From Lepisosteus oculatus (taxonomy: Eukaryota; Chordata; Actinopteri; Semionotiformes; Lepisosteidae), in NCBI RefSeq assembly GCF_040954835.1, contig NC_090716.1, positions 5,629,605 through 5,693,604 of the forward strand: DNA of 64,000 bases, given 5' to 3'. Made by a program: the position numbers and the translations under genes. Below the pieces are notes generated by a model that was given only the letters and a program-made list of their open reading frames with translations, ran no database searches and was not told the DNA's origin. This document shows positions 22,746 through 36,400 of this stretch, one piece after another. The number at the start of each line of letters is the position of its first letter. Within the stretch, counting starts at the first letter, position 1.

Positions 22746-25497
22746 GATTCCATTTCTTTAGATGTGCCGTAAGTCACCAGTGAAGAAAATTATTAGTCAA
22801 AGGAAAGAAGAGAAAATGCTGCTCTGAGGAGGAATTGTAGAAGTTTCTTCAGAAGCAGGGAGGGTCATGAGCAATGGAGACCAACATACTAGCCAACCTT
22901 TTATAAGAAATTCCTTTCTATAGGAAGAATGGGTTGTGGATTGTGTTTTTATGGTTGTTGGCAGGTGGTTTCTGGTGATAGAGGTTAGCTGATGTACTGT
23001 ACACGTGGAAAGGCAGTAGGAGGTTGTTTGAGAAGGCTGTTGAGCAGGGTGTGGCTTGGCAGGTGGTGTTGTCAGTCCTTGTTGAGAATGGAGGGGGAGG
23101 TGATTAGTGACCCTGGCAAAACAAATTTGGTTATTTCCATCAGCTGATAATATGGTAAAGCCATGAGGAGTAGGGAGAATGGAGACTGAGGCTTCACAGC
23201 TCCTGCCAAAATTAAGACAGGTGGCTGGTACGAGCACTGAATCTGAGTAACACATAATTGTTTCAAAGCTAAATGCATGATTCAAAATAAATCATCCAGC
23301 CAGGTACAGTAAATGCAAATTCTTCTTCTTACCACCTAGCTTACAGAAAACCATTATTCTGTTATCTACTGAGGTTCTGCACATATCTATTTATGCTTGA
23401 AAACTAAACATTTCACAGATGAGCTGCTTTCATCTGTCTTTTACTCAGAATTGAATTAACTGGTTCCCTCATATAAAACAAAGCAGCCAGTCATGTCGTC
23501 AACAAAATGGGATCTTGACCTCCCATGACCTTGTTAATTACTGTTTTCTTATTGCATATCTCTTCTCTTTAAATTGTTAAACATGTAATTACTATTAAAA
23601 CTGTTTTCCAGTAACATGAAAAAAAATAGAATGATTAGATTGATTTTTTGAATTCATTTATTCATTGATATAGATAATATGATATATTATTTGATATAGG
23701 TTAAATTGGGAATTGCTCAAGAAATCATAATTCAGACAGCACTAACTTGTAAATAAAATTCAATATTGGCCTGAATCTTAATTACAAATTCCAATAGAAC
23801 ATTATAAAGGATGTTGCACAGGATGAGAAAAGTTATCCGGCCTTTATATAGTCAGTGTAATCATTTTTAGTGCTATAATTAAATCAGTATTACCAGACAT
23901 AAAAACAAGTGATTTGCTCAGAGTTTATATATTTTGTGTTATCATCAAGTGCTATTTTTACTCATTCTCATAGTCTCTATGGAGAGTCTATCATTGAATT
24001 TTAAACTTATCACAGCACACTGTGTATGCGTCGGTTCTAAAGTCTGTCCTCACTTGCACATGAAAACAAATTCTCAAAGGTTTTAACCTTTTACTGACTA
24101 GGATTGTTTATCAGGCCCAGGAGACTTGGCATTGAAGAGAATTTGCTGTAAACAAAGTTTTTTTTCAAGAAGCAGCTCAGAGTGTAACTCAGATTAGAAG
24201 CACAAGTTTGAACCCAACCATGAGCAGCAAATTCCAAATGCAGTATTGGATGGTTCTTTCCATGGAGAGGTTAAAAGTATTCCCTGGCAAACGGAAAACC
24301 ACCATCAATTTATGCACACGGTACTTGACATTGATAGCCAAGCCAAAGATTTGATGTAATGTGGACTCCAGTATTTTCAACTGCTGAGTTTTTGGAGTAA
24401 GAATAATAAAACTGTTGCAGAGTTAAATGTATAAATACAACTTCTTGTAGACAATGCAGACAAATGTTTGCGTGTAACTTTTAATGGCAGTCAATTCTCC
24501 ACTTTTTTGAACATATAAATGGTACAAGATTTGTACTGCATTTGTACAGTAGGTAAAACATTTTTGGTATGTACACCAACCACTTCCAGAAATTGTGCCA
24601 ACCTTGTTTTTCAACTTCTGTGTTGTAGCAGCAAACATTTTTTTTCTGTAATGCCTCTAATTCTGTCATGTGAAAGGAGCACACATACAGTACCTTTTTT
24701 AGGTGTCATTTTTCACGACGGGGTCCTTGAAGTTAAAAAAAAAACATGGGAATTCAGCTTTACAGCAGAGTGGAAAAAGCTCCTCACATTTACAGTTCAG
24801 AGTGGAACTAGCCTCACACTTTTTAGAGCAGCTCTGTGAATATGATAAAAGTAAGTGAATAATCTGTCCTTTCTTGGAATCCTAGTGCATATATTTTTTT
24901 AATTAATTGAAGCTAAAAGTCCTGCAACTGTTTTAACAGGACAGGAAGTAGAGACCAAAAAATAGAGAGTTTTTATTTCAACAGTGGTTCATTCAGGTTA
25001 GTGCAAACACCCATATCCACACTTGCTTCAATTTATCAGCCAGAATACTCAAATTTTAGACCGGGAAGCCATATCCAACCATTGAAAGATACTAAATGCC
25101 TTGTTTGAGAGAGCACTGTGGTATTTGCATAGTAAATGTATGGCTTCTGTTTCTTTATCAACTATAGTGTGTTACCTTGGTTAGCTGTATTTTTATGCTC
25201 ACTAGTCTGCTTGATTGTGGTATTATTAGATAATATTTGCTTTCAATTAAAGGTCAGTAATCAAAGATAATTTTAGGGAGGATCTACAAAAGTTGTTGAC
25301 AAAACGTTTATCCTTTTTTGTTTTATGCTAAAGGATTCTGTAATCCAAAGTAATACATTCATTTTACTTTTTGAATAAACCAAACTTCTTTAACAATAAT
25401 CATTCTTCTTTTCGAGAAGATTGGTTGTCCTAGTGCTTTCACAGGTTTTGCATCAGATGTTAACCCAGTCTTTTAAGAAAAAGAAACTTGATTATTA
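22746..25497. other. Intergenic; longest open frame judged non-coding
   Basis: A 162-codon minus-strand open frame (22797-23285) is the longest in the window. It is rich in Ser, Thr and Pro, has no recognisable motif and no splice context, so I treat it as chance. The rest is AT-rich and unremarkable. Confidence 0.4.
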
Positions 25498-25545
25498 AAT
25501 AGGTTTATTCCAGGCTGAAAAGAGAAGAAAGGAAACAGTTTCATT
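25498..25545 (-). repeat. Retroelement 3'-tail fragment, reverse copy
   Basis: Reverse-complemented, this reads GAAACTG, a T/C-rich stretch, then CAGCCTGGAATAAACCTATT. That matches the tail of the plus-strand copy at 14541-14622. Confidence 0.5.
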
Positions 25546-27299
25546 TGCCTCATATTGACCATATTAAATATGAAAAAATAAACTTCAACCCATCTGCAGT
25601 CCCAGATTACAGGTTTCATGGCCAGTTTTCTGGCAGAACAAGACTTCTTTGAGCAAAATCTTTACAGTAATTACTGGATTGGGATTTTGCAACTGGAGTG
25701 AGGCTTTAAAGTTGTATTTTAATCCAATGTTTAATTGTTTTCTTATTAAACATTAATTAAGGGATACAATATATTAATAAAGGGTGTTATGATAAGTAAA
25801 ACTTTTGTTATATCTGGGAAAAAAAATCCCAATCTTTTTGGGAGTTCCATTCCTGTACAGGGCTGTGTTATTTCAGGAGTTCTTTTATAGAAGCTATTTC
25901 AAATTTAAGGATCGTTTTGGCAAGCAAATTCCACTTGTAAAAGTGAAGTTCCTTGAAAACTTTTGATTTTTCAATTGGCATTGCAGAAATTCTATGTTCC
26001 AGAGAATTACGACTACTACTTATTGTATCTACCGACAATATAAACAGCAGCCTTGACTTAAATTTATTCATTACATAAATATCTCCAATGTGAAAGATTA
26101 AAAAACACCAAGTTCCAAATCATATTAGTAGATCTACTGTGCTTACAGGTCTTTGCATATGTAAAGACATTGCAGCCATTTGTTTGTTTATGAAAATCAG
26201 TTGTCTTTTACCCATTCACATGCAGTATCTGCTGTTTCTGATGTGTTTTAACCTTGAGAAAGAAGAGCTCATACAATCCAACCCACCTACAGTACGCTCT
26301 CTGCTACCAATGATATCACAGTGCTCAGGAACACCTTCAAGTCTTTGAGGATCTCAAGGCGCCTGCCCTAAAGTTAGGTAAGATATACATTTCCATTGCC
26401 TTAGAAAAGAAGAGAAGAGATCGTACATACTAAGTTTCATAGTGAGGTTTGCGTTTCAGAAAACTGTTCGTAAATATCATTAAATGAAAATACCTTCCGG
26501 TTTCATACCAGAATTAATACTGCAAGGTACAGGACTAATGTGCTCCGTACATGCGCTACAACACTACACTCGTGCGATTTCATGTGCTCACCCATCTCGG
26601 TTTTAAATGATTCCTGTTTTTCAGGGATTTCCTTTAAAAAAAACATAGGATTTGGTCAGTTCTCTGCAATTCGATTGTTCGTTTTCAAAAACTTGTTCAC
26701 TTTAGATTGGAAATTTATTCTACGATCCATCTATCCATATATGTATTTAATATTTGACTCCTAGAATAAATTACAGTACTCCACATACCTCTGATACATC
26801 AAGTTTTTAAAAACCTCATGTCAGAAGCATGGAAATCATTTATAAGTTACGTTAGGGGTGACCATTTTTTTCTACGCAAATACTTTATATAATCTTCTTT
26901 ACCAGTCGAAAAAGAGACCAGGAAAAGCAAATATTTTTGTTTGCAAATATCTAGTTAAGTAGGGAAACACAAATCAACCCCGATTATTCAAAGAGGACAT
27001 TACAGCAGGCTCTGATGTTAGGATGGTGTGATTAATGTGTTTCACTTAATTGTTTCTGGACAGCTACAGTAAGTAGATGAGAACAAATATCAGTCGGACC
27101 TATGAGGTTCTGTTGCGCTGTTTTCCCCTGTGCTGTTCAGTTCTGTATAATCACCTAGTGTACATTTTTTATAAACATGTTCATGCGTGAATGTTCATAG
27201 ATCTACCATACAATAAGCATTTCGTCATTTAGAATAAAGGTATTCAATTATTCAAAGTGCAACTATGATGAAAACTATTACATAAACAGCTGTTTACCG
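25546..27299. other. Intergenic, no gene seen
   Basis: AT-rich sequence with short open frames only. No named repeat or regulatory motif was recognised. Confidence 0.4.
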
Positions 27300-30200
27300 A
27301 TATTTTAACACGTTAAAATTGAATACTGGTATTTGCGTGTCATTCTCAGTCACGTCAGTTAATAAACAGGTTATTGAATGGACTCAGGAAACGCCTGGTG
27401 TCGTGTTCATTTTTAAATCCCAGTGCAAGAGAAGTTTGTATTGGAATGTCTTCTGCACCACAGAAAATTGCATCAACGTCTCCTGTGCATTTCCTCATTC
27501 ACATTTTCAGCCTTCAGTCCGCCAGCGTCTCTGGGATCGACTTGCCGATAAATTGCGGGTGGTTTCTCTCATTATTCTTTTAATAACGCAAGCGCCCAAA
27601 GGATTAGTTGACCTGTGAACTGCTTCGACACACCATCTTTCCTATTCTCAAGACCTCCAGGTAAAATGACCTACTCCCAAATCTTAGATCTTTACTTAGA
27701 AACGATTTTATCAACTGTATTGTTGTTTCTGGTTATTATTGGATTCGATAGGAAGACGTTTTAATAAGTCTTACAATTATGTTGGTACTTTTAAACGTTT
27801 TAGAGAGATAAAATAGGTCAATATATAATTTAGTTTTCACGATTTCACAGTTAGAGTACTGTAAAGCGAAACAGCACAAGGTAGATGCTGGAGCCGGGCA
27901 TACCCAGGTGAACTGCGCGCTGAAAACTACACAGAGTAAACCACACAACGTATAGCAATGAAAATACTTTTCTAAAACCAAAAATCAAAAGCAGAATCAA
28001 AGCAGTAGGCCTGTGGTATATATAAATGTAAATATTGTGTTCGTGTTGGGTTTTGTCAAAGCCGAATATTTCACAATGAATGTAGTATGCTTATTCATGT
28101 ATTAAAAAACCCGGCTATTTTCCAGAAGAAAGCGTAATTATCAGAAAGCGTGGGAGCTCCCTCTTGTGTGCATTCAGAAAACTAGCCGCACCTGCTCAGA
28201 GCTTGCGCTTTCTTCCTTCACAAAGAGAAAATAAAGGAGACCGAGCAGAATGAATGCTTTCGGAGGACGTTGAAGTGTAGTTTACAAAACAATGTAAAAA
28301 AAATATTTGTGGTGTAAACAAGGTTTAAATGTAACAGCACTGAAGCAAACTTCATATTTATTTTTGAAACCTCTTGCAAAACAGAAGCTTCTTTAGATGT
28401 TGATGATTAATAAACATGGACATTAAAATCTCTCCTTTTCAAGGGATAGTGGTGAATATGTTGTGTGATGTTTAAACCCAGTTAAAGTAAGGGTACTTTA
28501 GGTTGGCCAGATTCTAGAACCATTTTTCTACCGAGCATATGTTATTTTATACAGTATATACTGTAGTACATTTCACATGCAAAAGTTATGTTTTGGGTAT
28601 GCTGTGTAATTCCATACATTTCTCCAGTGGAGTAAAATATTGAAGTCGCAAATCTGCAACAAAGGTGAAGCTGGTACTCGATGAGCCTAACAGTACATCC
28701 TGCGTGCACTTTGGAACCTAGATGAAATTGTCCAAAAAACAGAATTGAACTGTTTAGATTATCTTGGACTGCAACACCCCTTTCCGCTCAAGCGAGCTGT
28801 GGTGTGCGACCGGGGACCCAGTGCCGCAAAACTTTCTTCAAAGCGCGTTGCAGTTTCTACAGGACGTGAAATAGAGGGAAGGGGAGTCGAAACAGCTCTT
28901 ACGGTTGTAATAACAGTGCTCCGTGTATTCATTTGCCTTTTTTTCTGCTGTCAACGTGTGAGTGAAGGCATATCGAGACCCTCATGCACCATTCTTGTTT
29001 TGTCACTTCCACCGGGCAAAATATCGTTATTCGTGATAAATGAAACAAACACGGTTGGAGTCATTCATTAATGTGTCGAGGAAGAAATAAAAGTTACCAT
29101 GACATTCAGCTGTTCACGGGTGAGATTTTGTTTTAAAATGTCCATCTTCGCTTTTGTTTTTTCTTTATCATTAGTTTAGGCGCTGTGGGAAACGCGCCTC
29201 AAAGCACTTGTTTGAGTTCAGATGAATACGTTCTCTTTTTATGGTCCGCATGAAGCCACTGCCTTCTCTTTCAATATATATATGTGTGTGATTTAAAGGC
29301 TGAGTTTTGGGGATGCCCCATTGCAACACAAGGTTGTCACACGAGATATAATCCCGCAGAATGACAAACATGTTGTGACATTTAGTGGGGAGTTTTCACT
29401 CCGCGGATCACCTGCTCCTGTCGCTCTTCAACTGGGTGAGCGAACCTACAACAAGGTCAGCCAGCTCGGAAATCCTTCGTACTTAAGGTGGCCTTGGTGC
29501 ATTCAGAATAATTTTATTTGCAATGACACGTCAATTAAGACCGAACAAAAGATGCCGCGTGGCGGTTTGACAAGTTTATGAAAGCACAAAAACATTTTCA
29601 AGCATTGCGCATAAAATCGATCAATGACCATTTTTTAAAAAGTTATTTGATCAGCAGGGACTGAAAGTTGTGAAAGCATGCATTTTTAAATATAAACCGG
29701 GGAATTCTTGGTTGCATCAATTCTCCCGTGCTGCAATTACGTTGATATTAAAGTGTTGATGGAGAAAGCTACCTGCAATGTACGCAAAATGAAAAATAAA
29801 ATTAGGTCCAACTATTACAGTATTTACATAAGATTCATGTTTTTCAAGATACTGCCTGGTATGACGAATTTTTATTTTACATGTTTTAATTAAAATGTTT
29901 TATCGCTCATGTACAGTAACTGAACAGTATTTATTCAACAGTCACGTGGAATCTCTTCTCCAGCTGCAAGACTTTTATAATGCTGGGATATAGACTGCAG
30001 CCTTATCTTAAGTTCCGTTTAATGGAGTCGAGTAGATCCTGCTACAATGAAGCTCTTTGAGTTCTTTGGATTGTTCATGCATAGATAGTCGGTGGGAAAC
30101 AAGATCTTGCCCAATGCAACAGTGCGAGACCTTCCTACATCTTGCACTTTTTTGAAGTACCAGGTGAAACCGCGAATTCCGGATCGCTCTTGCTCTTTTT

Positions 30201-30410
30201 CATTCACTTTCCTCTTTACATAGTGTCACTCCGATAGGAGTGGCGATGCTAGAGGATAAAACGGGCCAAAGTTCGTCGCTTCACCACACTTCTAGGATTA
30301 AGCTTATTGTAGTACAAGAGAAAAGGTTTACTGCGTTGGTGCTAAGCTCGAAAGCAAGATCAATAAAATAGTTGCCCTGGTTTAACACCGGGGTCGGCGC
30401 TCCGGGTGAC
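27300..30410. other. ANO1 5' flank with raised CpG content
   Basis: CpG dinucleotides are noticeably more frequent in several patches (about 27330-27610, 28140-28270, 28680-29100 and 29330-29580) than in the rest of the intergenic interval, and no interspersed repeat is evident. Open frames of 86-108 codons occur but look chance. The stretch is a plausible proximal regulatory region for ANO1, or may contain untranslated upstream exons. That is inference only. Confidence 0.35.
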
Positions 30411-30471
30411 ATGGATGAAAATGGAACTGGTCACCGGAAAACATCTGAAAAGGATGATGCCAGGGAGGCTT
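30411..30471 (+). CDS. ano1: ANO1 exon 1, upstream N-terminal exon
   Basis: The first ATG follows an in-frame TAG 42 nt upstream (30369-30371). It encodes [20 protein letters not shown] and ends in phase 1 at a GTGAGT donor. Joining to exon 2 restores an open frame into the canonical ANO1 N-terminus ([11 protein letters not shown]), adding 42 residues before the usual mammalian start. Similar upstream first exons are known for mammalian ANO1. Transcript evidence is needed to know if this start predominates. Confidence 0.65.
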
Positions 30472-33400
30472 GTGAGTATAATATTTGTGTCATTTTATAC
30501 ATAAGAGTTGTAACAATATCTGAAGCTTGGAAAAAGTCAGATAATGTGTTATTCAAGTAATCGGTTAGGTAGTGGAAAGGACATGCGATCTGGTAAATGC
30601 AACAGATATCTGACTTGAGTTTACAAATTCAAGTTGAATATATACTATCCTTTCTATGGGGTGAGATAAAATGCGGCATTCTTAGGATATGTTTGGATAT
30701 GACCTCTTTTTTGTATATATTAAAAACTCCTACAAGACCATGGATGTTTTTTTTTCTAGTTGTTACTAAGTGTACAACACTTAATTTTGATTTTATGTTT
30801 TCAAACGTCGAAAATGCTCGCGTCAGCACCGAATGTTGTAAGTCGCGTATCCGAATTCCAAGGAGAATTTGGTGATTCTAATATTAGATCCAAGGAAGTT
30901 CCTTTCTGACTTCTTTTTTTTTCTAACTTCGATTCCCACGGAGACTCGCTCTAATCCTCGCGTCTGCTTATTTAAACTGCCAAACACTGTACTGGAGTGA
31001 AGCCCAAGTTTAAAATCTAACAGGGAACACAAGTCAGAGCATAAGCGAGCCCCGAGTCAGAGATATCAGCTTGATAGAAACCAGCTGGATTGTAGTTTAG
31101 TCATAGTGGATATGCTCTTCTTTTCTCCTTCAGGAGAAAGGCACCATCCGGTTTAGGGTCAAAAAGAGTCAAAAGAACATTTCTCATACTGTACTCAACA
31201 AAAAAAATAAACATGACTTTTGGATCTCTGCAGAATGACCTATGTTAAATATTTAAAGTCCAAATGATCAGCTCAACAATTTTTTTACAAGACAGATGGA
31301 TTTAATTATTGACTATGGATTAATAATTTTATTAGCAATTATATTTTCGTTTAACCATTGTAAGCTTTGTATTTTGTGCTCATCATTACCAACATGTCTA
31401 AAAGACATAATAATATAAATATTTAGATGAATTTATTTAAATTTTATATGTTATTTGGTTAGCTAAACTTAGCACATTGTACAGAAAGTTTTTTTTTTTC
31501 TGAGTTACATGCCATACACCCGATCACAGGGAAAAATTAAGTTTATCTGTTACTTTTTGCTGTATCTCACAGTACTTTTTGTTAACGTAAAAATCAATTC
31601 ATTGCATATCCCATTACCAGCAGTTCTTTTATATCAAGGTCAAATTCAGCCGGTTGTAAAACAATCACATAGTTGCCAATGGAAGTCTTCACAGTTCCGC
31701 AGTTTGACTTTAAAAATAGATGCTTACAATGTCTGTATCATGTTAAAGCTCTATTTTACAATGCTGTAGCTTTTCTGTGCCACAGACTTGTTTACTGCAG
31801 ATGGGTAGGATCCTAAACAGGAAAATTACATAATTCAGCCTGGGTATTCTGGACTGAGGTCAGGGATGAAAATGTTAAAATAACTAGAAATGTCCACTGA
31901 AGACCAGTGTGTATTTAAAAAATGTTTTACATTTGTGGGATTACTTCAAAGTGCAAAGGACATGATGAATTACATGAGCACATGAGCCCATACCCAACTG
32001 TACTCCCCTGTCTGGTTTCATTGCTGTGTTGATAACTTCAGACACTTGATGACACAAGTGCTGTGTTCATGAGTACCATTCAGGTGGATTGAATATTGTA
32101 ATCCATCCATCCATTTTCTAACTGCTTTATCCAATACAGGGTCGCGGGCGAGCTGGAGCCTGTCCTGGCAAGCAATGGGCAATGCAGGATACACCCTGGA
32201 TGGGACACCAGTCCATCATAGGGCAGACACAGACAGACACAAACACACACATTCACACTCACTTCAGTGCCAGTTTTCCCAAAAGCCAAGTCACCTACCT
32301 GTTAGTCTCTGGACTGTGGGAGGAAATCGGAGCACCCTGAGAAAACCCACACGAACATGGGGAAAACATACAAACTCTTCTCAGATAGTATCCCAATTCC
32401 AGAACTGATCCGGGTTCCACCTTGCAACCCTGAATATTGTAATGTTAAAATTTCCACTTGCAAGAACTCATGAAAGACTTTTTCTGGGCAGAGTGAAATA
32501 AAAAGAAACAGTAGGGTGCTTCTGTTTTAGAATTACATTGTGCTGCTATAAAGTTGCTCACAATACCAAAGTTAGTGTCACAAGGTCTGAAATGTGAAAT
32601 GTGTCCACTGGCTTGTTGATGGTTTGCTGCATAAGTGAGGCTTTTTGAGTTCTTCTGGTACCAAAAGGCTGATTCACTTATCAGGTCAGTGTACAGTATC
32701 TATTAATAAAAGTCATAAAATTGACAAACAGCTTTGCCCAACATACACAGTCTATTAACAGTCCAGGAAATGACCAATGGAGGAGGTCTCTCATTCCAGT
32801 GACCAGTATATACAGTAGCTGCTTACTGTGATGATTTCTTAGATGTATTGCTATCTGCCTTTCTGATCGAACAATTTTCAAATTCTGTATTGTATTTTTC
32901 CAGCCTCTGTAAGTCACCCTGGATATGGGCATCTGGTAAGCGAGTAAATAATAAGTAATAATAAAAATTAAGGACAAAAGGAAATTAAGTAATATGTTTT
33001 CATAAATCTTCTGTCTAGAAATAAGCTCCCCTCAGACATGGGAGGTGTAATTTAAAGGATGAGTGCTTTGACAGCTAATCCTTCTTTTTTAAAATGCAAG
33101 AAAATGCTTACAGGCACATACAAAACTTTCCATTGAAAATAAATGTATCTTTCCCTTTAGGCAAAGGCTGTTTTGTCCACAGTAGCTCAGGAGACAGTCT
33201 TGGGAAGGTTCAGCAACCAACTGAAATGAGGAGAAATGAAAAATATACACCACTGCCCATCAAAGAAAAAAGGGTGGACATTATTAATATAAAGGGAATT
33301 GAAGATATTGGATATGTCCAGCAGGATTCCATGGTAAGTCATTTTTCTTCCCAAGACCGCATTCAATTCAACTCAACCAAGTAAATGACATGAGCTGGGC

Positions 33401-36400
33401 TGAGGCGCAAATGAGATGCAGGGTGCGTTTAACATACAGGGGACTAGTCTGGATGAAGCATCCACTTTCGAAAGCAGTTTGAGGTTGCAGGCTCAAATAC
33501 ATTTGATGCTACATGACTACTGCAGGCAGTATTTTGAGAGGGGAGGGAAGGAAATCCTTGATCTGACCTACCAGTCAGACCCTTGCTGGTGCCAATGAGG
33601 TGCCAGTATACTGGAGTATCATCAGTAAGGTCTGTATCTAATTTGAAAATCCTTCTAATATCTTTCTAGGGTTCTTTTTACATTAGCACTGTTATCCAGG
33701 TTCACAACATACTTATTGGTGGCTGGTGTCCAAGTTCCTATCCCACTCAACTCAAGGTGGAACATAGTTTTTTTTAGGGTCCCCCTAAATGATCGTACTG
33801 GGGAAAGGAGGGGGTGGCTTTGAAGTAGTCATCAGTCATTTTAATTGGAGGTAAGCATCATTCCTGAGGTGTGGGGGCATATACACAACATCCCTCTCCA
33901 CCACCCCTCCCCAGTTGAAACACTGAAAGGAAGCATTTTCCTTCAAGGGACCTCAAGGGTCTCCTTCGTTAACTTCTTGTTTTCTAGAAGGAGGAACCAT
34001 ATTAGTTTTGATTGTAGGTTTTAAAAATTCAAATACAGGATTTAAGTTTTAGGGATCGTAAGTGGGTCTAACCTGCAAAATGCCTGTCACTTAAAGTGTC
34101 TTTTCTCCCAGTGGGCAGAGACCCTCTTCAGGAGCTGGGTTGACTGGGACTGAACAAGGCAAAATGCTGTTACTACAGTATGAACTTTTGAGCAGACTTG
34201 TGCCTTTTAAACATGTCAGGTTAGATTTCTTTAATACATTGCTGACGTTGCTGTCTTAAGCACTGAAAAATGTAACAGGCACACACAATAAAGCTCAAAG
34301 TTTGTATGTATTAACTATTAATATGATTTACTTTCTTGCACAAGACAGTGCTTTCAAAAGTGTGTTAGGGGAGGTGAGGCTGGGAAAGCCATTTCTGGTA
34401 TAAAGAGAAGTACATCTACATCAGTAAAAGAAGGCCTTGCATGTGCACTGAAAATAAGTACTATTTATATGAAAGTTTTGTTTCATTCCTTCCTTTCTGG
34501 TCCCGGGTCAGTGCTGCTTGTTTAAACTGCACTTTGAAACAGCCCAGCTGATCTGACCTGCTTTACAACATGCAGGTCTTGACCTGGGTCAAAGTGCCTG
34601 GGTGAAAATAACATAGAAATAGCTGTGTGAGCAGCAGTGGCTGGCTTATGATTCGGAATAGGGTAGTAGAGGAGCTTTTCATATATGGTGGACATAGAAG
34701 GGGAAATGAAGCTATGTTTGCATTTGTAACAGGACAGAAATCCAATGTAGTAGCCAGAAAGGTTTTGTCATTGGTTATTTTGCATGCCTCAGTTCTCTTG
34801 TAAGATGCTGATTGTCTGTTACACTCCTACTTTTCTCAATTTTCCTGTTAAGAGTAACATAAATGCACCAGATTAAAAAAAAAAAGATGTGGGGTGGTTA
34901 TGTGAAGTCAAATAGCATCCTTATGTTCCCTGCGGGAACTGAACTTTGATCTGTCTTCCCTGAAATCGTGCAGTGAGAGCTTGCTTATACGTTTGAAGGG
35001 ACTGGTTAGAGTGAGTCTCATTGTGTTGTTTTATTTTATTTGCTTATTTAAACGTATCAGGGTGCAGTAAAATAAACAGAACCCATTCAAAAGGGTTAAT
35101 CACTCTAAATGCCGGCTGCGGTGAAAGTGTTATCTAAATTTGTTTTATTAAAGCTGATATGATCATTAAAAATCTGCGATAAGCGAAAACATCTGTTGTC
35201 AACACCTGTGCTGTTCAATTAGGCTGAAAATGTGTTCAGTGTGAAGCCACAGCTACTGAACGGATCACTGGACATTTTAATTCAGCGAGACGCAATTACT
35301 ACAGTTTAACACTGACAAGAAAACCGCGTTTGTCTTGTTCTATGTATTCAGACGCAAGTGATAATTCGCCAAAACTTCGACAATGTCATGCCCTTAAAGA
35401 CTTTTTTTTCTGACCACCGCAACGTCAGGGCGGAGGAATCTGATGATATGAGTAAGACTGAATTCTGAAGGTGTTTAGATAGCGACTTTATAGTTTTGTC
35501 TAATATTAGCTCCTGGCTTTCGCGTCTCTTCTTCTCAAGTAACAAACTGTACATCAGGGAGAATCCAAGTAGCGCTCCAGATACACGTCTGGCCAAGAAG
35601 ATTTAACTGAGCCCGAGAGAAGAGACGACCCTCTTTTATACCGGGAATTATACCGTCTCAGTAATGGGAAGATGGCAGTCGTTGCACCTGAAAGTTTTGG
35701 AATTTCTGTACAAAAGACGGACGGAAGTAAAGATTTCTTAAAAGATGTTATTTTCCATGGGAAATTTGAAGTAAGTGGAGTACTTTATAAAAAAAGCAAA
35801 TCTCATATAGTTAGGTTTGTTTAAAACAATGAGGGATTTGGACCGAAAGCGGTTTCGGCAGATGCCAAATAATGGATTTGAGCTGTGTGTTTATGTCGTT
35901 TTTAGAATATCTTTTTAGAGTTAACCTAAGTGCGGTTATGATGGGATTAAGATTTCAGATTTCCAGGCGCACATCGTCAACAGAAACTACGATACTCTCT
36001 GTTGCCGCACTGATAGTAATTAGAATTCTTTTTAACACCTGTGTTGCTTCTGACATTTAAGTGCAATAGTTCAGGGTTGTTTGTTTAGTACCTCGCAGCC
36101 TAATGTACTGTATGTTCAGTGCTGAGTACTAGAGCGTCACAGTGGGGAAAATGAGGACTAATTAATCCAGTTAGGGTTTATTTTTTATTACCTTTAATGG
36201 AATTAACCATAGGTTGCAATTTAATTAGTCTTTTCTTCATTTGTTTTATACGGCATTTTTAACAATTACGGAATATAAAAACGAAAAGCAATGTGTTTAT
36301 CAGTGATGTTACAATCATGATTTAATCTCCGTGAAAATATTGTTTGTCTTGAAAAAGTGAATTTTTAAAGAAATAAGATATTTTGGGATTGGTACATAAC

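Noticed and set aside
22797..23285. 162-codon minus-strand open frame, the longest in the window
   Set aside because: Ser/Thr/Pro-rich with no motif, no splice support and no neighbouring exons. Probably a chance frame.
27319..27618. Overlapping 99- and 69-codon frames in the CpG-richer interval
   Set aside because: No similarity or splice context. The CpG content makes longer chance frames more likely.
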